Both the position numbers and the translations under genes were made by a program. From NCBI GenBank assembly GCA_017510605.1, contig JAFWMQ010000007.1:62001-126000 (forward strand): 64,000 nucleotides of DNA. Reading direction: 5' to 3'. Positions 23,657 through 33,050 of this stretch are shown one piece after another. Under the pieces are notes generated by a model. That model ran no database searches and was not told the DNA's origin. It saw nothing but the letters and a program-made list of their open reading frames with translations. Source of the stretch: Clostridiales bacterium (lineage in GTDB: Bacteria; Bacillota; Clostridia; Saccharofermentanales; Saccharofermentanaceae). The number at the start of each line of letters is the position of its first letter. Position 1 is the stretch's first letter.

Positions 23657-25180
23657 TTATAACGGTTCCATATTCCCGAATACAATGACCTTATTCCACT
23701 CAGTAACACGGAAATCGAAAATAACCTTAGAACCTGATAAAGCATAAAGGATTACCAGATCAGAATACACTGCCTCGACATCTTCCTCTGCAGCACTAAT
23801 AACTCCGCATGTAAATAAAGATGTTGAATTCTGATAAGCCGCATTTAAGTCAATATCAGATTTAACACTTGCGAAAACATCCGGGCCATACCTGACACAT
23901 TTATTGCCCCTTTGAATCACTTTCACACTAAATGCTGTATCAAGAGCGAGCTCACAATCAGTATCAGCTGCGTCACTTTCGCTAACAGGAGTATCCTGAT
24001 AAATAATCAGGAAACTTTCAAGCGAAGAGGAGTCATAAGAATAAGCTCTGAGCTTATCTGTATTTTTCGGATTGGACAACCAATTCAAATATACAAGACA
24101 TGCTAAAGGATCCGAGCAGGTTGATGTTAAGAATATCTTCCTGCTGTTATCTTCAAGATAATCCTCCTGCCAGTATGTATACTCGCCATCAGTGTTTTCA
24201 AAAGTATTAACGGCAATATAGCGTGCATCTTTTCCCTTATTCTTCTGTAATGCACTGATATGTGAATTCTCTCCGTTTTTATAGAGATAATCATATTGGG
24301 CGCAAAATGCTCCGACAAAACCATTCTCTATAGGCTCGTATGACTCTTTAGTATTTGGAAATATATTTTGAAAATCTTCAGGTAAGAGATCCTGATGATA
24401 CCATTCATTAAGTGTGATCAGAGCATCGCGGTATTCATCTTGAGTAGCTCTGCAATACCCATGTATGTAAAAATCGCAGTCAGATATTGAAGGGTCATAG
24501 AAAGAATCAAAAAACGGCTTGCAGCTGATATTAGGTTCATTATCAACAAAGAACGGAATGATCTCAGATGCATCCTCACCCAAAAGAAGATCAGCATTAT
24601 CACGGAAAGCTATAAGACAGTCGTGAAATTCTTCTTTGGTAGAGGGAATGTCCAATCCTAAAACATCAAGCCAATCAGCCCTTATAAAGGTAACACCTGA
24701 ATCAGGTGTATTTTTCTTTGCCTTCAGATACCATACTTCCGAACGGTCATCTGTACAATAATATATGTTCTCATCCCCCAGCAATCCCTTAAGATCGGAA
24801 AGAGCCTGATCGTTTGCTTCAAGATAAGGAGATATGTTTTTCACGGAATTCATCCTGTAGTATGTTGTTATCTTGTCAGCGTTGCCCGTATATGCAATAT
24901 CCGGCACAATTCCATATTCCATTGAGAAATAGTCTGAGGATACAAACTTAACATCTATATTACAGTCAGCCAATACCTGGTCATGAATATAGTCTGCCAA
25001 AGGATCCTCAGGAGAATCAGCAAGGACTGAAATATGTCTTGTACTGGCAAATTTTGTTCCATCGAAACCGCCTCTGTTACCGGTGCATGAACAGAGAGAA
25101 CACATGAAAGAAAGCACCAACAACAATGATGTGATACTTCTTATGTAACTGCGAACTGCATGTCTATTATGTTCAGCCAT
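23657..25180 (-). CDS. Extracellular solute-binding-like lipoprotein
   Basis: This 507-residue protein has a basic N-terminus, a hydrophobic signal segment and a cysteine-rich lipobox region (SFMCSLCSCTGN). The mature part, with DWLDVLGLDIPSTKEEFHDCL and a NEWYHQDLLPEDFQ segment, resembles the large sugar-binding lipoproteins of ABC importers (LplA/YtcQ type). There is no ABC permease or ATPase nearby. It is the last gene of a surface-polysaccharide operon and starts within the upstream gene's end, so it may have been recruited to glycan handling or export. The ATG at 25180 is preferred over a GTG at 25189, with AGGTG as a weak ribosome site. The family assignment is moderately sure; the role is unknown. 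Confidence 0.7.
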   Translation of the reverse strand: MAEHNRHAVRSYIRSITSLLLVLSFMCSLCSCTGNRGGFDGTKFASTRHISVLADSPEDPLADYIHDQVLADCNIDVKFVSSDYFSMEYGIVPDIAYTGNADKITTYYRMNSVKNISPYLEANDQALSDLKGLLGDENIYYCTDDRSEVWYLKAKKNTPDSGVTFIRADWLDVLGLDIPSTKEEFHDCLIAFRDNADLLLGEDASEIIPFFVDNEPNISCKPFFDSFYDPSISDCDFYIHGYCRATQDEYRDALITLNEWYHQDLLPEDFQNIFPNTKESYEPIENGFVGAFCAQYDYLYKNGENSHISALQKNKGKDARYIAVNTFENTDGEYTYWQEDYLEDNSRKIFLTSTCSDPLACLVYLNWLSNPKNTDKLRAYSYDSSSLESFLIIYQDTPVSESDAADTDCELALDTAFSVKVIQRGNKCVRYGPDVFASVKSDIDLNAAYQNSTSLFTCGVISAAEEDVEAVYSDLVILYALSGSKVIFDFRVTEWNKVIVFGNMEPL

Positions 25181-27026
25181 TAACAACACCTGTGCTATAT
25201 CCCTCTTTAATCAGTACATCAGATCTTAACCGTCCGTCTCTGTCATCCCATCTTCCATTTTCGATCACATAGCAGCCCTTCATCTCAGAATACCAGACTG
25301 AATACACTTTTCCTGAGATCACATCATATTCGATAATGGCACTTCCCTCACCTATCAGTTCTTTTACTTCATCATTTATCATCAGTTCAATAACAGAATC
25401 TGCACTTCCGGACTTACCGGAATCATAATAAACAGAATAATATGCATGTTCCTTAGGATCATCAATTGCATCATTCCAATCTAAACCGGTCACTCTGCTA
25501 AAATCGTCAGGGGATTTTAAAACTGCACCATACTGATCAGAACTCATAGAAGAGGTCTGCTGCTGCCAGAAATCATTTTCAGACAATTCATTAAGATTAT
25601 TCTGAACGGCATTATAGATTAATCCTGCTTTTGAATCCAAACGGTCAAGTTCTTTTACAGCCTTGTATCTGGGATAGTAAACAGCTGCTGCAGATATACA
25701 AAAAACACCACAAAGAAAATATGCGGTAATACTGATCAGTTTTTTAGTTAATTTTTTATCGGAAATTGAAGGATTATCCTGTATCTTATCTGCTCCATAG
25801 TCAGCAAATAACAGAAGCATAAACATGTTATACGGCAACTCCGGTAAGTGATGTTCCTCCACACAGGACAATGCGCAAACAGCAAGAATAACAACACCAT
25901 ATATATACTTTTTATGCTTTATCTGAATAGCAGACATTGAGACCAGGTAAAACAGCAAAGCCAAAATACCATTTCTTAACAGGATAGAGACATAGGAACA
26001 ATCTAAAAAGTTATAAAAGCCGTCAAATGAAGATGACATGCCATAAACAGGCACATCGGATGCTATCAAATGAATCCCGTATTCTGTGATGCCACGATGC
26101 CCCAGACTCAGCCTCCAATGGAGAGATTCATTCAATTTCAATAATAACGGACTTGAACAACTGAACAAAACAGCAAGCAAAACGCATATTGCAGCAAAGA
26201 TTACATAAGAATATCTGCAGCAAACCACAAACACCTTAGATATTATTTTTCCGGCATTCGATAAAACTGATGCATTGCCGGAAGCGGTGTCTGATTTTTG
26301 TTTATTCTCAGATTTCTTCCTGAAAATCAGAATCACTTTCATTGCCAAAGAGCATAACAGTAGAAGCGAAATACAGAACAAGGCAGTCTTAGATGCAGTA
26401 AGAGCGTAGACCAGTATATTCAGTCCCCACAATGCAAATATCTCGCCCCAGGATATCTTTTTGCCGCGAACCCAAAGATACGCAGCAAACATCCAGAAAT
26501 AATGGGCTGCAAAGTCAGTGGAAGATGCATTATTCATTTTCGACACATAAAAAGTGTTCTTACCCAACAATAAAAAATGCCGGTCCTGATTATCTACAGT
26601 AAAGATTCCGGGCTCCCGGATCAATGACATGACAATATTATTGATAATCATTACGACGTTTCCGGAAATCCCTGCCAGCAGTATCTGATCCGCACTGACA
26701 CCCATTCCCGCAACAGCAATAACAGCAGTCAGTACAACATTATTATCGCCTGACACCAAAACGATCAGCAAACCTAACAGAATAACGGAAAAAGGCAAAA
26801 TAACCTTTTTACGTCCTGAAGTATATATAAAGAACAAACGGTAAATAGATATAAGCGCCAGAATGCTTGTGCCAACCAAATATAAGACATTAAAAAACGA
26901 CGCAGCGTAGTAGGTCAGTTTGCATGCATAAGAGGCCAAAAACAAGAATAAAGCTATGACATAGATCTTATCGACAATTTTCTTTGTCTTAGCACCAATT
27001 TCACTTATTTTGCTGTCGACCTGCAT
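25173..27026 (-). CDS. O-antigen polymerase/ligase-like membrane protein (Wzy-like)
   Basis: This 617-residue protein has about 11 hydrophobic segments in its first 420 residues. A large loop between late helices contains GHRGITEYGIHLIASDVPVYG, in the place and style of the periplasmic loop of Wzy/WaaL proteins (O-antigen ligase family), and also EEHHLPELPYNMFM. A soluble C-terminal tail of about 190 residues is present. The ATG at 27026 is chosen over a TTG at 27038, with GAGGG just upstream. Its position between a GT52-like gene and a lipoprotein in an operon with a flippase and a phosphoglycosyl transferase supports polymerase function. Polymerases are poorly conserved, so the call rests on topology and context. 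Confidence 0.72.
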   Translation of the reverse strand: MQVDSKISEIGAKTKKIVDKIYVIALFLFLASYACKLTYYAASFFNVLYLVGTSILALISIYRLFFIYTSGRKKVILPFSVILLGLLIVLVSGDNNVVLTAVIAVAGMGVSADQILLAGISGNVVMIINNIVMSLIREPGIFTVDNQDRHFLLLGKNTFYVSKMNNASSTDFAAHYFWMFAAYLWVRGKKISWGEIFALWGLNILVYALTASKTALFCISLLLLCSLAMKVILIFRKKSENKQKSDTASGNASVLSNAGKIISKVFVVCCRYSYVIFAAICVLLAVLFSCSSPLLLKLNESLHWRLSLGHRGITEYGIHLIASDVPVYGMSSSFDGFYNFLDCSYVSILLRNGILALLFYLVSMSAIQIKHKKYIYGVVILAVCALSCVEEHHLPELPYNMFMLLLFADYGADKIQDNPSISDKKLTKKLISITAYFLCGVFCISAAAVYYPRYKAVKELDRLDSKAGLIYNAVQNNLNELSENDFWQQQTSSMSSDQYGAVLKSPDDFSRVTGLDWNDAIDDPKEHAYYSVYYDSGKSGSADSVIELMINDEVKELIGEGSAIIEYDVISGKVYSVWYSEMKGCYVIENGRWDDRDGRLRSDVLIKEGYSTGVVNG

Positions 27027-27118
27027 TTGCGCCCTCAAAAATAAATTTAAAACATAAAATAATTATAACAGTTTTTAAACTTAACGAAACAATCAGGTCT
27101 TCAAAGCCAATGAAAGAA

Positions 27119-28225
27119 CTAGCCGTTAACCTCATTCTTCGTTTTCAAATGCCCGAGTATTTCTACTAATTCATCCATGGTATCAGGAACAATGAATCGC
27201 TCTTTCATCCGGTACATTTCTCTTATATCAAATTCAAATCTGTCTGTTTTCAGATCATCCGGCACTCCGCCGGTGATTTTATGAAGGAGTATAACGGTAG
27301 GCTCCAGATCAAATACCAGTTTGGGTGTAAAAGCCGCAGTTGATTTATTGCATATCAACACTTTATTCTCCACATCGGAATTAGCACAGATCACCTCGAA
27401 CGGAATATCAGAATACTTATAATATTCGCATGAATACTTCGGTTCCCTGTTATCACGCGGGTGTTTCTTAATTACCAGATCCTTCCCGAAACTGTTTACA
27501 CATATATCCAGCAGTTTCTCATATATTTCCTGCCCTTTTGAATCAAAATCCTCACTGGGGATAGTATCCAGCAACACATATTCACGGCCGATCTTAGCCT
27601 TGTCATCATATCCGCAAATAGTATTGATCAGATCCAGTAAATGCTGATCATTTGCCCAATTGGGGATAGATGCTACATCATCTGAATCACCGAATACTTT
27701 TTTATACAGATCAGGGCAATACAGTATTCTTTTATCGCTTAACCCGACCGTTTTCTTTCCAAACAATATCGTGCGGACAGTTTTCTCAAGTCCAAAAGCT
27801 TTATATACTCTGGGATTATCATAGCTTCCTACACCATCATCATAAAAAACAATATCCGCACCGCGTTTCAAAAAGAAAATACACAGATATTTGCCGATAT
27901 TATGGTGATTTGAAATATATATTTTCTTATAGTCAGCATCACCCGCAATGCTTTTAACAATTTTGTTTACCCGGAAATAGTTAAAGAAGTATCCAAAACC
28001 ATACCTGAGGCGGTTTTTACTCTGTCTGTATGACTCAAATCTTGATATATCAACCAAAGTCACTTTAGAAAAGAGATCAAGATCACGAATCCTTTTCTCA
28101 TATTCTTTTGCCTGTGCAAAATCAGGTATGATATACAGATCAGATTTGATCTTATAAGTATGTGAGATAGAGACTGCTGCTATTATCTGATATGGTGTCG
28201 CACAAATAAAACAAGTATCTGTCAT
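27119..28225 (-). CDS. GT52-like sialyltransferase-family glycosyltransferase
   Basis: This 368-residue cytoplasmic protein resembles the GT52 / bacterial polysialyltransferase-like families. The start TCFICATPYQIIAAVSI is typical of GT52 proteins. Two motifs shared by bacterial sialyltransferases of families 38, 52 and 80 are present: the D/E-D/E-G motif as YDDGVGSYDN near residue 133 and the HP motif as IKKHPRDN near residue 252. CST (NKSTAAF) near residue 300 also fits. Such enzymes use CMP-activated nonulosonic acids. A pseudaminic-acid-type operon occurs 21 kb away, so a CMP-nonulosonate donor is likely. GGAGGG precedes the ATG. It belongs to the polysaccharide operon between the Wzx and Wzy-like genes. 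Confidence 0.8.
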   Translation of the reverse strand: MTDTCFICATPYQIIAAVSISHTYKIKSDLYIIPDFAQAKEYEKRIRDLDLFSKVTLVDISRFESYRQSKNRLRYGFGYFFNYFRVNKIVKSIAGDADYKKIYISNHHNIGKYLCIFFLKRGADIVFYDDGVGSYDNPRVYKAFGLEKTVRTILFGKKTVGLSDKRILYCPDLYKKVFGDSDDVASIPNWANDQHLLDLINTICGYDDKAKIGREYVLLDTIPSEDFDSKGQEIYEKLLDICVNSFGKDLVIKKHPRDNREPKYSCEYYKYSDIPFEVICANSDVENKVLICNKSTAAFTPKLVFDLEPTVILLHKITGGVPDDLKTDRFEFDIREMYRMKERFIVPDTMDELVEILGHLKTKNEVNG

Positions 28226-28276
28226 ATATCACCCTCCAATTAGCAGCCTTAATCAAATAACAACAACTATTCCTTT

Positions 28277-29803
28277 TTACTGCTTCTTTCGGAACAAAGC
28301 CTTAAATATATTAAGGCATGCCCTATACTCTTCAGTTCTGCCGAAAATGACAATAACAGATAAAGCAGAGATTCCAAAACATACAAGTATGTTGACTATT
28401 ATACCAACAATCCCGTCTAAACCTATTATAGTCGTCAGCATATAAGATACTGTTACTAAAACTGCTGCAAAAACAAAATACAACATCTGCTTAATGAGAT
28501 AAGAGGAAGCGCTTCTTTTGAAATATTCCCTGAAAACAACGACCGTCTGCCAAACAAGGCCGGAAAGCAGACTTGCGATCAAAGTAGCTAATATTATTCC
28601 TGTAGTAGAGAGAAGATGGCACAAAAGCAAATTCAACACAATATTCAAGATAGTACTGCTTATATATGCCCACTTCATCTCCAGCCAAAGTCCTGCTGCA
28701 TTTAAGTACAGATAATGAGCATGTTGGACTGTTGAAATAAAGAACAACACAGATAACAGGACAACATCAATGAACGGCAAAAGCATTTTTTCGCCCATCC
28801 AAAGCTTCATAAAGGGTTGATATACACACACCAGACATGCGGAACAAAATGTTGCGATCATTGAAAATAAGAACTGCCATTTTTTCAAATCATTGTGGTT
28901 TTTCTCAACAGATTCACTGGCAACACTGTTCCCGACACTGGCCTGCATGGCATATCTGATCATAGATATAACATGAGATATTCCATTAAAAACGAGAAGA
29001 TAATTGTTATATACAGCAACAATAAAAAGGCCTTTGAGTGCAGAAAGAATAATACTGTCAAAGGTAGTATATGTTACTCCGCTGATATTACAGATCAGCA
29101 GTCCTTTTACTTTGCTGGCAATATTGCTTTTGATCGCGGGCTCAAGATCGCCCGAGCACTTATAAACAGGGAACTTCTTATGAGAAATATAAGCACTGAT
29201 GATATTTTTAAATGCCGTGCCTGCGATTGAAATACCGACAAAAAGGTAATAATTTTGAAAAACAGATATCGACAGTATTTGCAAGACATTTTGTACAATA
29301 CTTACAATGCAGTATGCAAGTTTCGTCAGATCAAGACGCTGAAGAGCATTCAACAATGCTGTTCTGTAAGAAAATAAGAAATAGCTTACAGCGGTGTTGG
29401 AAAGATAGAGAAAATACAGAACATATATGTTGATACTCTCCGGATAACCGCCCTCGATCAAATATGGTATAAACGGCATTACTATTATGCCCACAACAAA
29501 AACAAGAGATCCGATTGCAAAGTATATCTTCCGGTAAAAAGCCAACAACGCATTAACCGTAACAGTATCATTCTCCGCAATCGGTTTGTACATATTGTAA
29601 GTAACAGCTACTGAAAAACCCAGCTCGGCAACATTAAGGACCTGCAGAATAGAAGTAAACAAACCTGAAAGGCCAAGATAATCAACACCAAGGTAATGAA
29701 CAATTACCGCATTGGAAATAAAAGAAAACAATATAAGGATCAGATATTCAATAAATGACCAGATAATATTTCTTTTTGTGTTTATTACTCTCGACGAACT
29801 CAT
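28277..29803 (-). CDS. Oligosaccharide flippase (Wzx/MATE-like)
   Basis: This 508-residue protein has about 14 hydrophobic segments spread along its length and the MOP-superfamily opening INTKRNIIWSFIEYLILILF, with VVHYLGVDYLGLSGLF shortly after. Such proteins flip undecaprenyl-linked repeat units to the outer face of the membrane. Its neighbours are a phosphoglycosyl transferase, a DUF4422 protein, a sialyltransferase-like enzyme and a Wzy-like protein, making a Wzx/Wzy-type pathway. A second, different flippase is encoded at 45995. Only a weak ribosome site is visible before the ATG. Confidence 0.88.
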   Translation of the reverse strand: MSSSRVINTKRNIIWSFIEYLILILFSFISNAVIVHYLGVDYLGLSGLFTSILQVLNVAELGFSVAVTYNMYKPIAENDTVTVNALLAFYRKIYFAIGSLVFVVGIIVMPFIPYLIEGGYPESINIYVLYFLYLSNTAVSYFLFSYRTALLNALQRLDLTKLAYCIVSIVQNVLQILSISVFQNYYLFVGISIAGTAFKNIISAYISHKKFPVYKCSGDLEPAIKSNIASKVKGLLICNISGVTYTTFDSIILSALKGLFIVAVYNNYLLVFNGISHVISMIRYAMQASVGNSVASESVEKNHNDLKKWQFLFSMIATFCSACLVCVYQPFMKLWMGEKMLLPFIDVVLLSVLFFISTVQHAHYLYLNAAGLWLEMKWAYISSTILNIVLNLLLCHLLSTTGIILATLIASLLSGLVWQTVVVFREYFKRSASSYLIKQMLYFVFAAVLVTVSYMLTTIIGLDGIVGIIVNILVCFGISALSVIVIFGRTEEYRACLNIFKALFRKKQ

Positions 29804-29830
29804 TTTGTATTAATCACTTTCAAATACGGA

Positions 29831-30586
29831 TTATCCATGCTGAAACTTTCTTTTGAGAAATGATGATCCCTTTTTGATCCAATTCTGCTTTTCCATAAAG
29901 ATATAAGGTATCTCTTTATATTGGATGTTATTGGCATTTATCCATACATCCAGAAGTCTTTCACTTACAAATCCGAAAACGCGGGCATCATTAACGCTAT
30001 ATTCTGAAATGTCCAGACGTTTTTCAAGTTCAAATAATATGCTGAAGATCCACTCGCAGTAATCATCAAATAGTTCTTTTTTCATGATGAACATATTAAA
30101 TCTGTGACCGCCGGTCTTACTCATAACATCATTAAATGCATTGACATAATCAGGATACCTCTCCTTAATGATATCAAGAGTAATATCAAGGTCTTCTTTG
30201 TGATGGGCATGAACATAATGATTATAGGTAGTCTCGATATAGTATTGTCTCTTGCGCGGAAGAATGACATCATACTTTTTCAAAAGCCCGGTAAGTTCAT
30301 CTTTACTGAGAACAGATGATTGCTTATCACTCTTCCTTTTCAGCACAAAATGTCTGCGGTAATGCACTAATCCCAAATAATCTGCTTCAAGATTTTTCCA
30401 AGCCCAATAAAGGCCGGTCAGCTCACAGTAATTTTTATTTTTTCCGCTGATATTGTCTCCGGAATCATCCCTGACAAACCCAAGTTCCTTATCAGAAACA
30501 GCAGAACCGACCTGGATGGGAATATACATTTCATCATCTGGCATCCAATATGATTTATGTGTAGCGACCAGGATCTTAATATCCAT
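29831..30586 (-). CDS. DUF4422-domain glycosyltransferase-like protein
   Basis: This 251-residue protein begins MDIKILVATHKSYWMPDDEM and contains GLYWAWKNLEADYLGLVHYR near residue 57, both typical of DUF4422 proteins found in capsule and exopolysaccharide loci. The fold is thought to be GT-A-like. Acceptor and donor are unknown. It starts 6 bases after the stop codon of the phosphoglycosyl transferase gene, so it is a likely early transferase acting on the lipid-linked first sugar. Confidence 0.85.
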   Translation of the reverse strand: MDIKILVATHKSYWMPDDEMYIPIQVGSAVSDKELGFVRDDSGDNISGKNKNYCELTGLYWAWKNLEADYLGLVHYRRHFVLKRKSDKQSSVLSKDELTGLLKKYDVILPRKRQYYIETTYNHYVHAHHKEDLDITLDIIKERYPDYVNAFNDVMSKTGGHRFNMFIMKKELFDDYCEWIFSILFELEKRLDISEYSVNDARVFGFVSERLLDVWINANNIQYKEIPYIFMEKQNWIKKGSSFLKRKFQHG

Positions 30587-30592
30587 CTGATA

Positions 30593-32011
30593 CTATTCTG
30601 CCCCTTCCCGATTGATTACGGCAAATAACGTTCTGACCAAACAAAGAACATCCAAATAAAAACTGACATTTTTAACATAATAATATTCCAGTTCCAAACG
30701 TTCACGGTATTCGATATTACTTCTGCCGTTGCAGCCCCACCATCCGGTTATTCCCGGTTTTACCTTTTGATAAAGCTTTAATCCGTCATGCATAGACAAC
30801 TCATTTACAATAAGCGGACGCGGTCCTACAAGGCTCATATCACCGAGAAAGACATTAATAAGCTGAGGCATTTCATCTATAGATGTCTTCCTTAAAAATC
30901 TTCCGACACGGGTGATTCTGGGATCATTAACGATCTTTTGGTTCTCTTCCCATTGTTTTCTGTATTCTTCCTGTTTCAACAATTCCTCTAACTTAGCATC
31001 GGAATCAGGAACCATCGTCCTGAATTTCCACATCCTAAAGATCTTGCCGTTCTTACCGATGCGGTTCTGTCTGTAGAATATTTTCGCTTTATCACCGGAA
31101 GCTAAAGTAGCAATCTTAACGAACAATGTAATGGGAAGCAACAAAACAAGCCCTATAAGCCCGCAAAAGATATCGAGCAGCCTCTTGATCCTGAGATATA
31201 TCAATTGGCTTTGTGTAAATGAGAAGTTTCTGATGCTTAATACTGGATAAACACCCATACTCTGCACGCTCTGATCTTCAGACATAAATCCTATTGAATT
31301 CTCAATAACGAGATTTATCTCGATTCCATTAAGCGAAAGACGTTCGCAATCCTTCTCTGAAACTTCCGACGGTTTAACTGAAATCAGAACTTCTTCAATG
31401 TTATTATCAAGAACGAATTTTACATAATCCTCATGGACAGTAGGTATTCCCTCGATCTCAGAATCAGAATCGGTCAAATAGATCCCTTTTATATCATAGA
31501 GTTGAAAATCTCCGGAATTTACATTTTTCAGAGTTTCTTCAATTGTCTTTGAACTGCCGACAATAAACAGAGGAATCTTCTGTGCAATATTAGAGCGCTT
31601 CAAAAACTTCAACCTTAACTTCTTCCAGGCATATTTAAAGATCAAAGAAGTTATGAAGTAGAAGGAATACATCCAAATGGTCATTTCTCGCGAATATGCA
31701 GCTCCAATCTTTAAGAGGTAAAAGAATACCGCCGCAACAAGCAGATTGTACATTGCAAGAGTTAAAGCCCTGATACCTTCCTGATAATAGCTTCTCTTAA
31801 ATATTCCGCTGTATGGATTGGTAAAAAGCGTAATGGATATATTCAAAAGGACGATTACCAGCAGATAAAGATGCCATTCATTCTTATAGATAAAGCTGAA
31901 ATCACCAAATTTTATACGATAAGATATAACAAAGCACATCAAGAGTGACAGTATGTCTACTATCATGAAGTCCAGATGTTCGAGCCATGTATATTTCTCT
32001 TTAATACGCAT
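30593..32011 (-). CDS. Polyprenyl glycosylphosphotransferase initiating surface polysaccharide
   Basis: This 472-residue protein has four to five N-terminal transmembrane segments, a Rossmann-like CoA-binding middle region (PLFIVGSSKTIEE) and a C-terminal bacterial sugar transferase domain. That domain carries KRLLDIFCGLIGLVLLLPI, the basic IFYRQNRIGKNGKIFRMWKF stretch, and KTSIDEMPQL and GDMSLVGPRPL motifs. It would transfer a sugar-1-phosphate from a UDP-sugar to undecaprenyl phosphate, the first committed step for the operon's glycan. A longer reading to 32332 overlaps the divergent exporter gene and is rejected. The ATG at 32011 has no ribosome site and lies 6 bases after a -10 element, suggesting a leaderless transcript; the ATG at codon 16 is an alternative. 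Confidence 0.9.
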   Translation of the reverse strand: MRIKEKYTWLEHLDFMIVDILSLLMCFVISYRIKFGDFSFIYKNEWHLYLLVIVLLNISITLFTNPYSGIFKRSYYQEGIRALTLAMYNLLVAAVFFYLLKIGAAYSREMTIWMYSFYFITSLIFKYAWKKLRLKFLKRSNIAQKIPLFIVGSSKTIEETLKNVNSGDFQLYDIKGIYLTDSDSEIEGIPTVHEDYVKFVLDNNIEEVLISVKPSEVSEKDCERLSLNGIEINLVIENSIGFMSEDQSVQSMGVYPVLSIRNFSFTQSQLIYLRIKRLLDIFCGLIGLVLLLPITLFVKIATLASGDKAKIFYRQNRIGKNGKIFRMWKFRTMVPDSDAKLEELLKQEEYRKQWEENQKIVNDPRITRVGRFLRKTSIDEMPQLINVFLGDMSLVGPRPLIVNELSMHDGLKLYQKVKPGITGWWGCNGRSNIEYRERLELEYYYVKNVSFYLDVLCLVRTLFAVINREGAE

Positions 32012-32017
32012 AAAATA

Positions 32018-32046
32018 ATAATAAAATAAATAAGAAACTTCGTCAA
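32018..32046 (-). promoter_or_regulatory. Promoter of the polysaccharide operon, abutting the start codon
   Basis: On the minus strand TTGACG (32041-32046), a 17-base spacer and TATTAT (32018-32023) form a good promoter. Only TATTTT separates the -10 element from the ATG (32009-32011), so transcription should begin at or next to the A of the start codon. Confidence 0.65.
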
Positions 32047-32076
32047 AAGTTTGTGACAAATCGCAAACTGGCCAAA

Positions 32077-32104
32077 TTGCTTGCAAATCCCAATAGCATA
32101 ATAT
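32077..32104 (+). promoter_or_regulatory. Probable promoter of the DMT exporter gene
   Basis: TTGCTT (32077-32082), a 16-base spacer and TAATAT (32099-32104) lie upstream of the AAAGGA ribosome site of the exporter gene. Confidence 0.45.
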
Positions 32105-32138
32105 ATATTCCTTTTGCCTGTTAAGAAAGGAAATGTAT

Positions 32139-33050
32139 ATGCGTCGGACAAAACCATCCGGAATAATCTGCCTTCTGATCACCGCCATCATTTGGGGATC
32201 TTCTTTTGTTGCCCAGTCGATCGGCATGCAGAGCATCGATGCATTTACATTTACAGGGATTAGGACTCTTCTGGGCGTGGTGTTCCTTCTTCCCTTTACA
32301 CTTATTATCAACAAAGGCTTCGACTTCAGCAAAAAGTCTTGGCGTGCCGGATTGATCTTAGGAATCGTTTTCTCGTTCGCACAGAACTTCCAGCAGTTTG
32401 CGTTTTATTATTCGACCTCGGGGAAAATAGCTTTCATCACGGCATTCTATATGTTTTTTGTGCCTCTTTTCTCAGTTCTGTTCTTGAGGAAAAAGATCGC
32501 TGTCCTTACGTGGTTATCAATTGTATTGGGACTATTAGGTTTATTCCTTCTCTGCCTCGATCCGACAGATCTTACTTCTGTCAATCTCGGCGATATCCTT
32601 GCCCTGATCTGCGCGGTCTTTTATGCCGTACAGATAATGTTGGTAGATAAATTTTTAGAAGATGGTATAAACGGCATCCAGTTATCGTTCATGCAGTTTG
32701 TCGTAGCATCTGTCCTGTCTGTTATCGCAATGTTTATTTTCGAACAGCCGAATCTCGCGGACATAAAAACCGCAGCCCCTTCCCTTCTTTATTCGGGAAT
32801 AATGAGCTGCGGCATTGCATATACTCTTCAGATCGTGGGACAGAAAAACGCAAGTCCCGTTGTTGCTTCTCTGTTGATGTGTCTCGAATCAGTTTTCGCA
32901 GTCATCACTGCTGCAATTGTCCTTCACGAGAACCTGCTGCCCAGAGAAATGGCTGGATGTCTCATAATGTTTGCTGCGATCATTCTTTCGCAGGTTTCTG
33001 AGACTTTTTCTGCAAGGATTCGGAATCAGGAACCGGTAAAGCCTTCTTGA
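32139..33050 (+). CDS. EamA-family (DMT) small-molecule exporter
   Basis: This 303-residue protein has ten hydrophobic segments in two EamA repeats. The first repeat opens GIICLLITAIIWGSSFVAQS and has the usual WGSSFV motif. The second, from about residue 150, contains NLGDILALICAVFYAVQIML. Members export amino acids, nucleosides or other metabolites; the substrate is not evident. The ATG at 32139 is preferred because AAAGGA is only 2 bases from the ATG at 32133. The last 71 bases overlap the 3' end of the convergent antiporter gene. Confidence 0.88.
   Translation: MRRTKPSGIICLLITAIIWGSSFVAQSIGMQSIDAFTFTGIRTLLGVVFLLPFTLIINKGFDFSKKSWRAGLILGIVFSFAQNFQQFAFYYSTSGKIAFITAFYMFFVPLFSVLFLRKKIAVLTWLSIVLGLLGLFLLCLDPTDLTSVNLGDILALICAVFYAVQIMLVDKFLEDGINGIQLSFMQFVVASVLSVIAMFIFEQPNLADIKTAAPSLLYSGIMSCGIAYTLQIVGQKNASPVVASLLMCLESVFAVITAAIVLHENLLPREMAGCLIMFAAIILSQVSETFSARIRNQEPVKPS

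Noticed and set aside
32012..32332. 107-residue N-terminal extension of the phosphoglycosyl transferase
   Set aside because: It overlaps the divergent exporter gene and its promoter and shows no homologous features; the first transmembrane segment follows the ATG at 32011.
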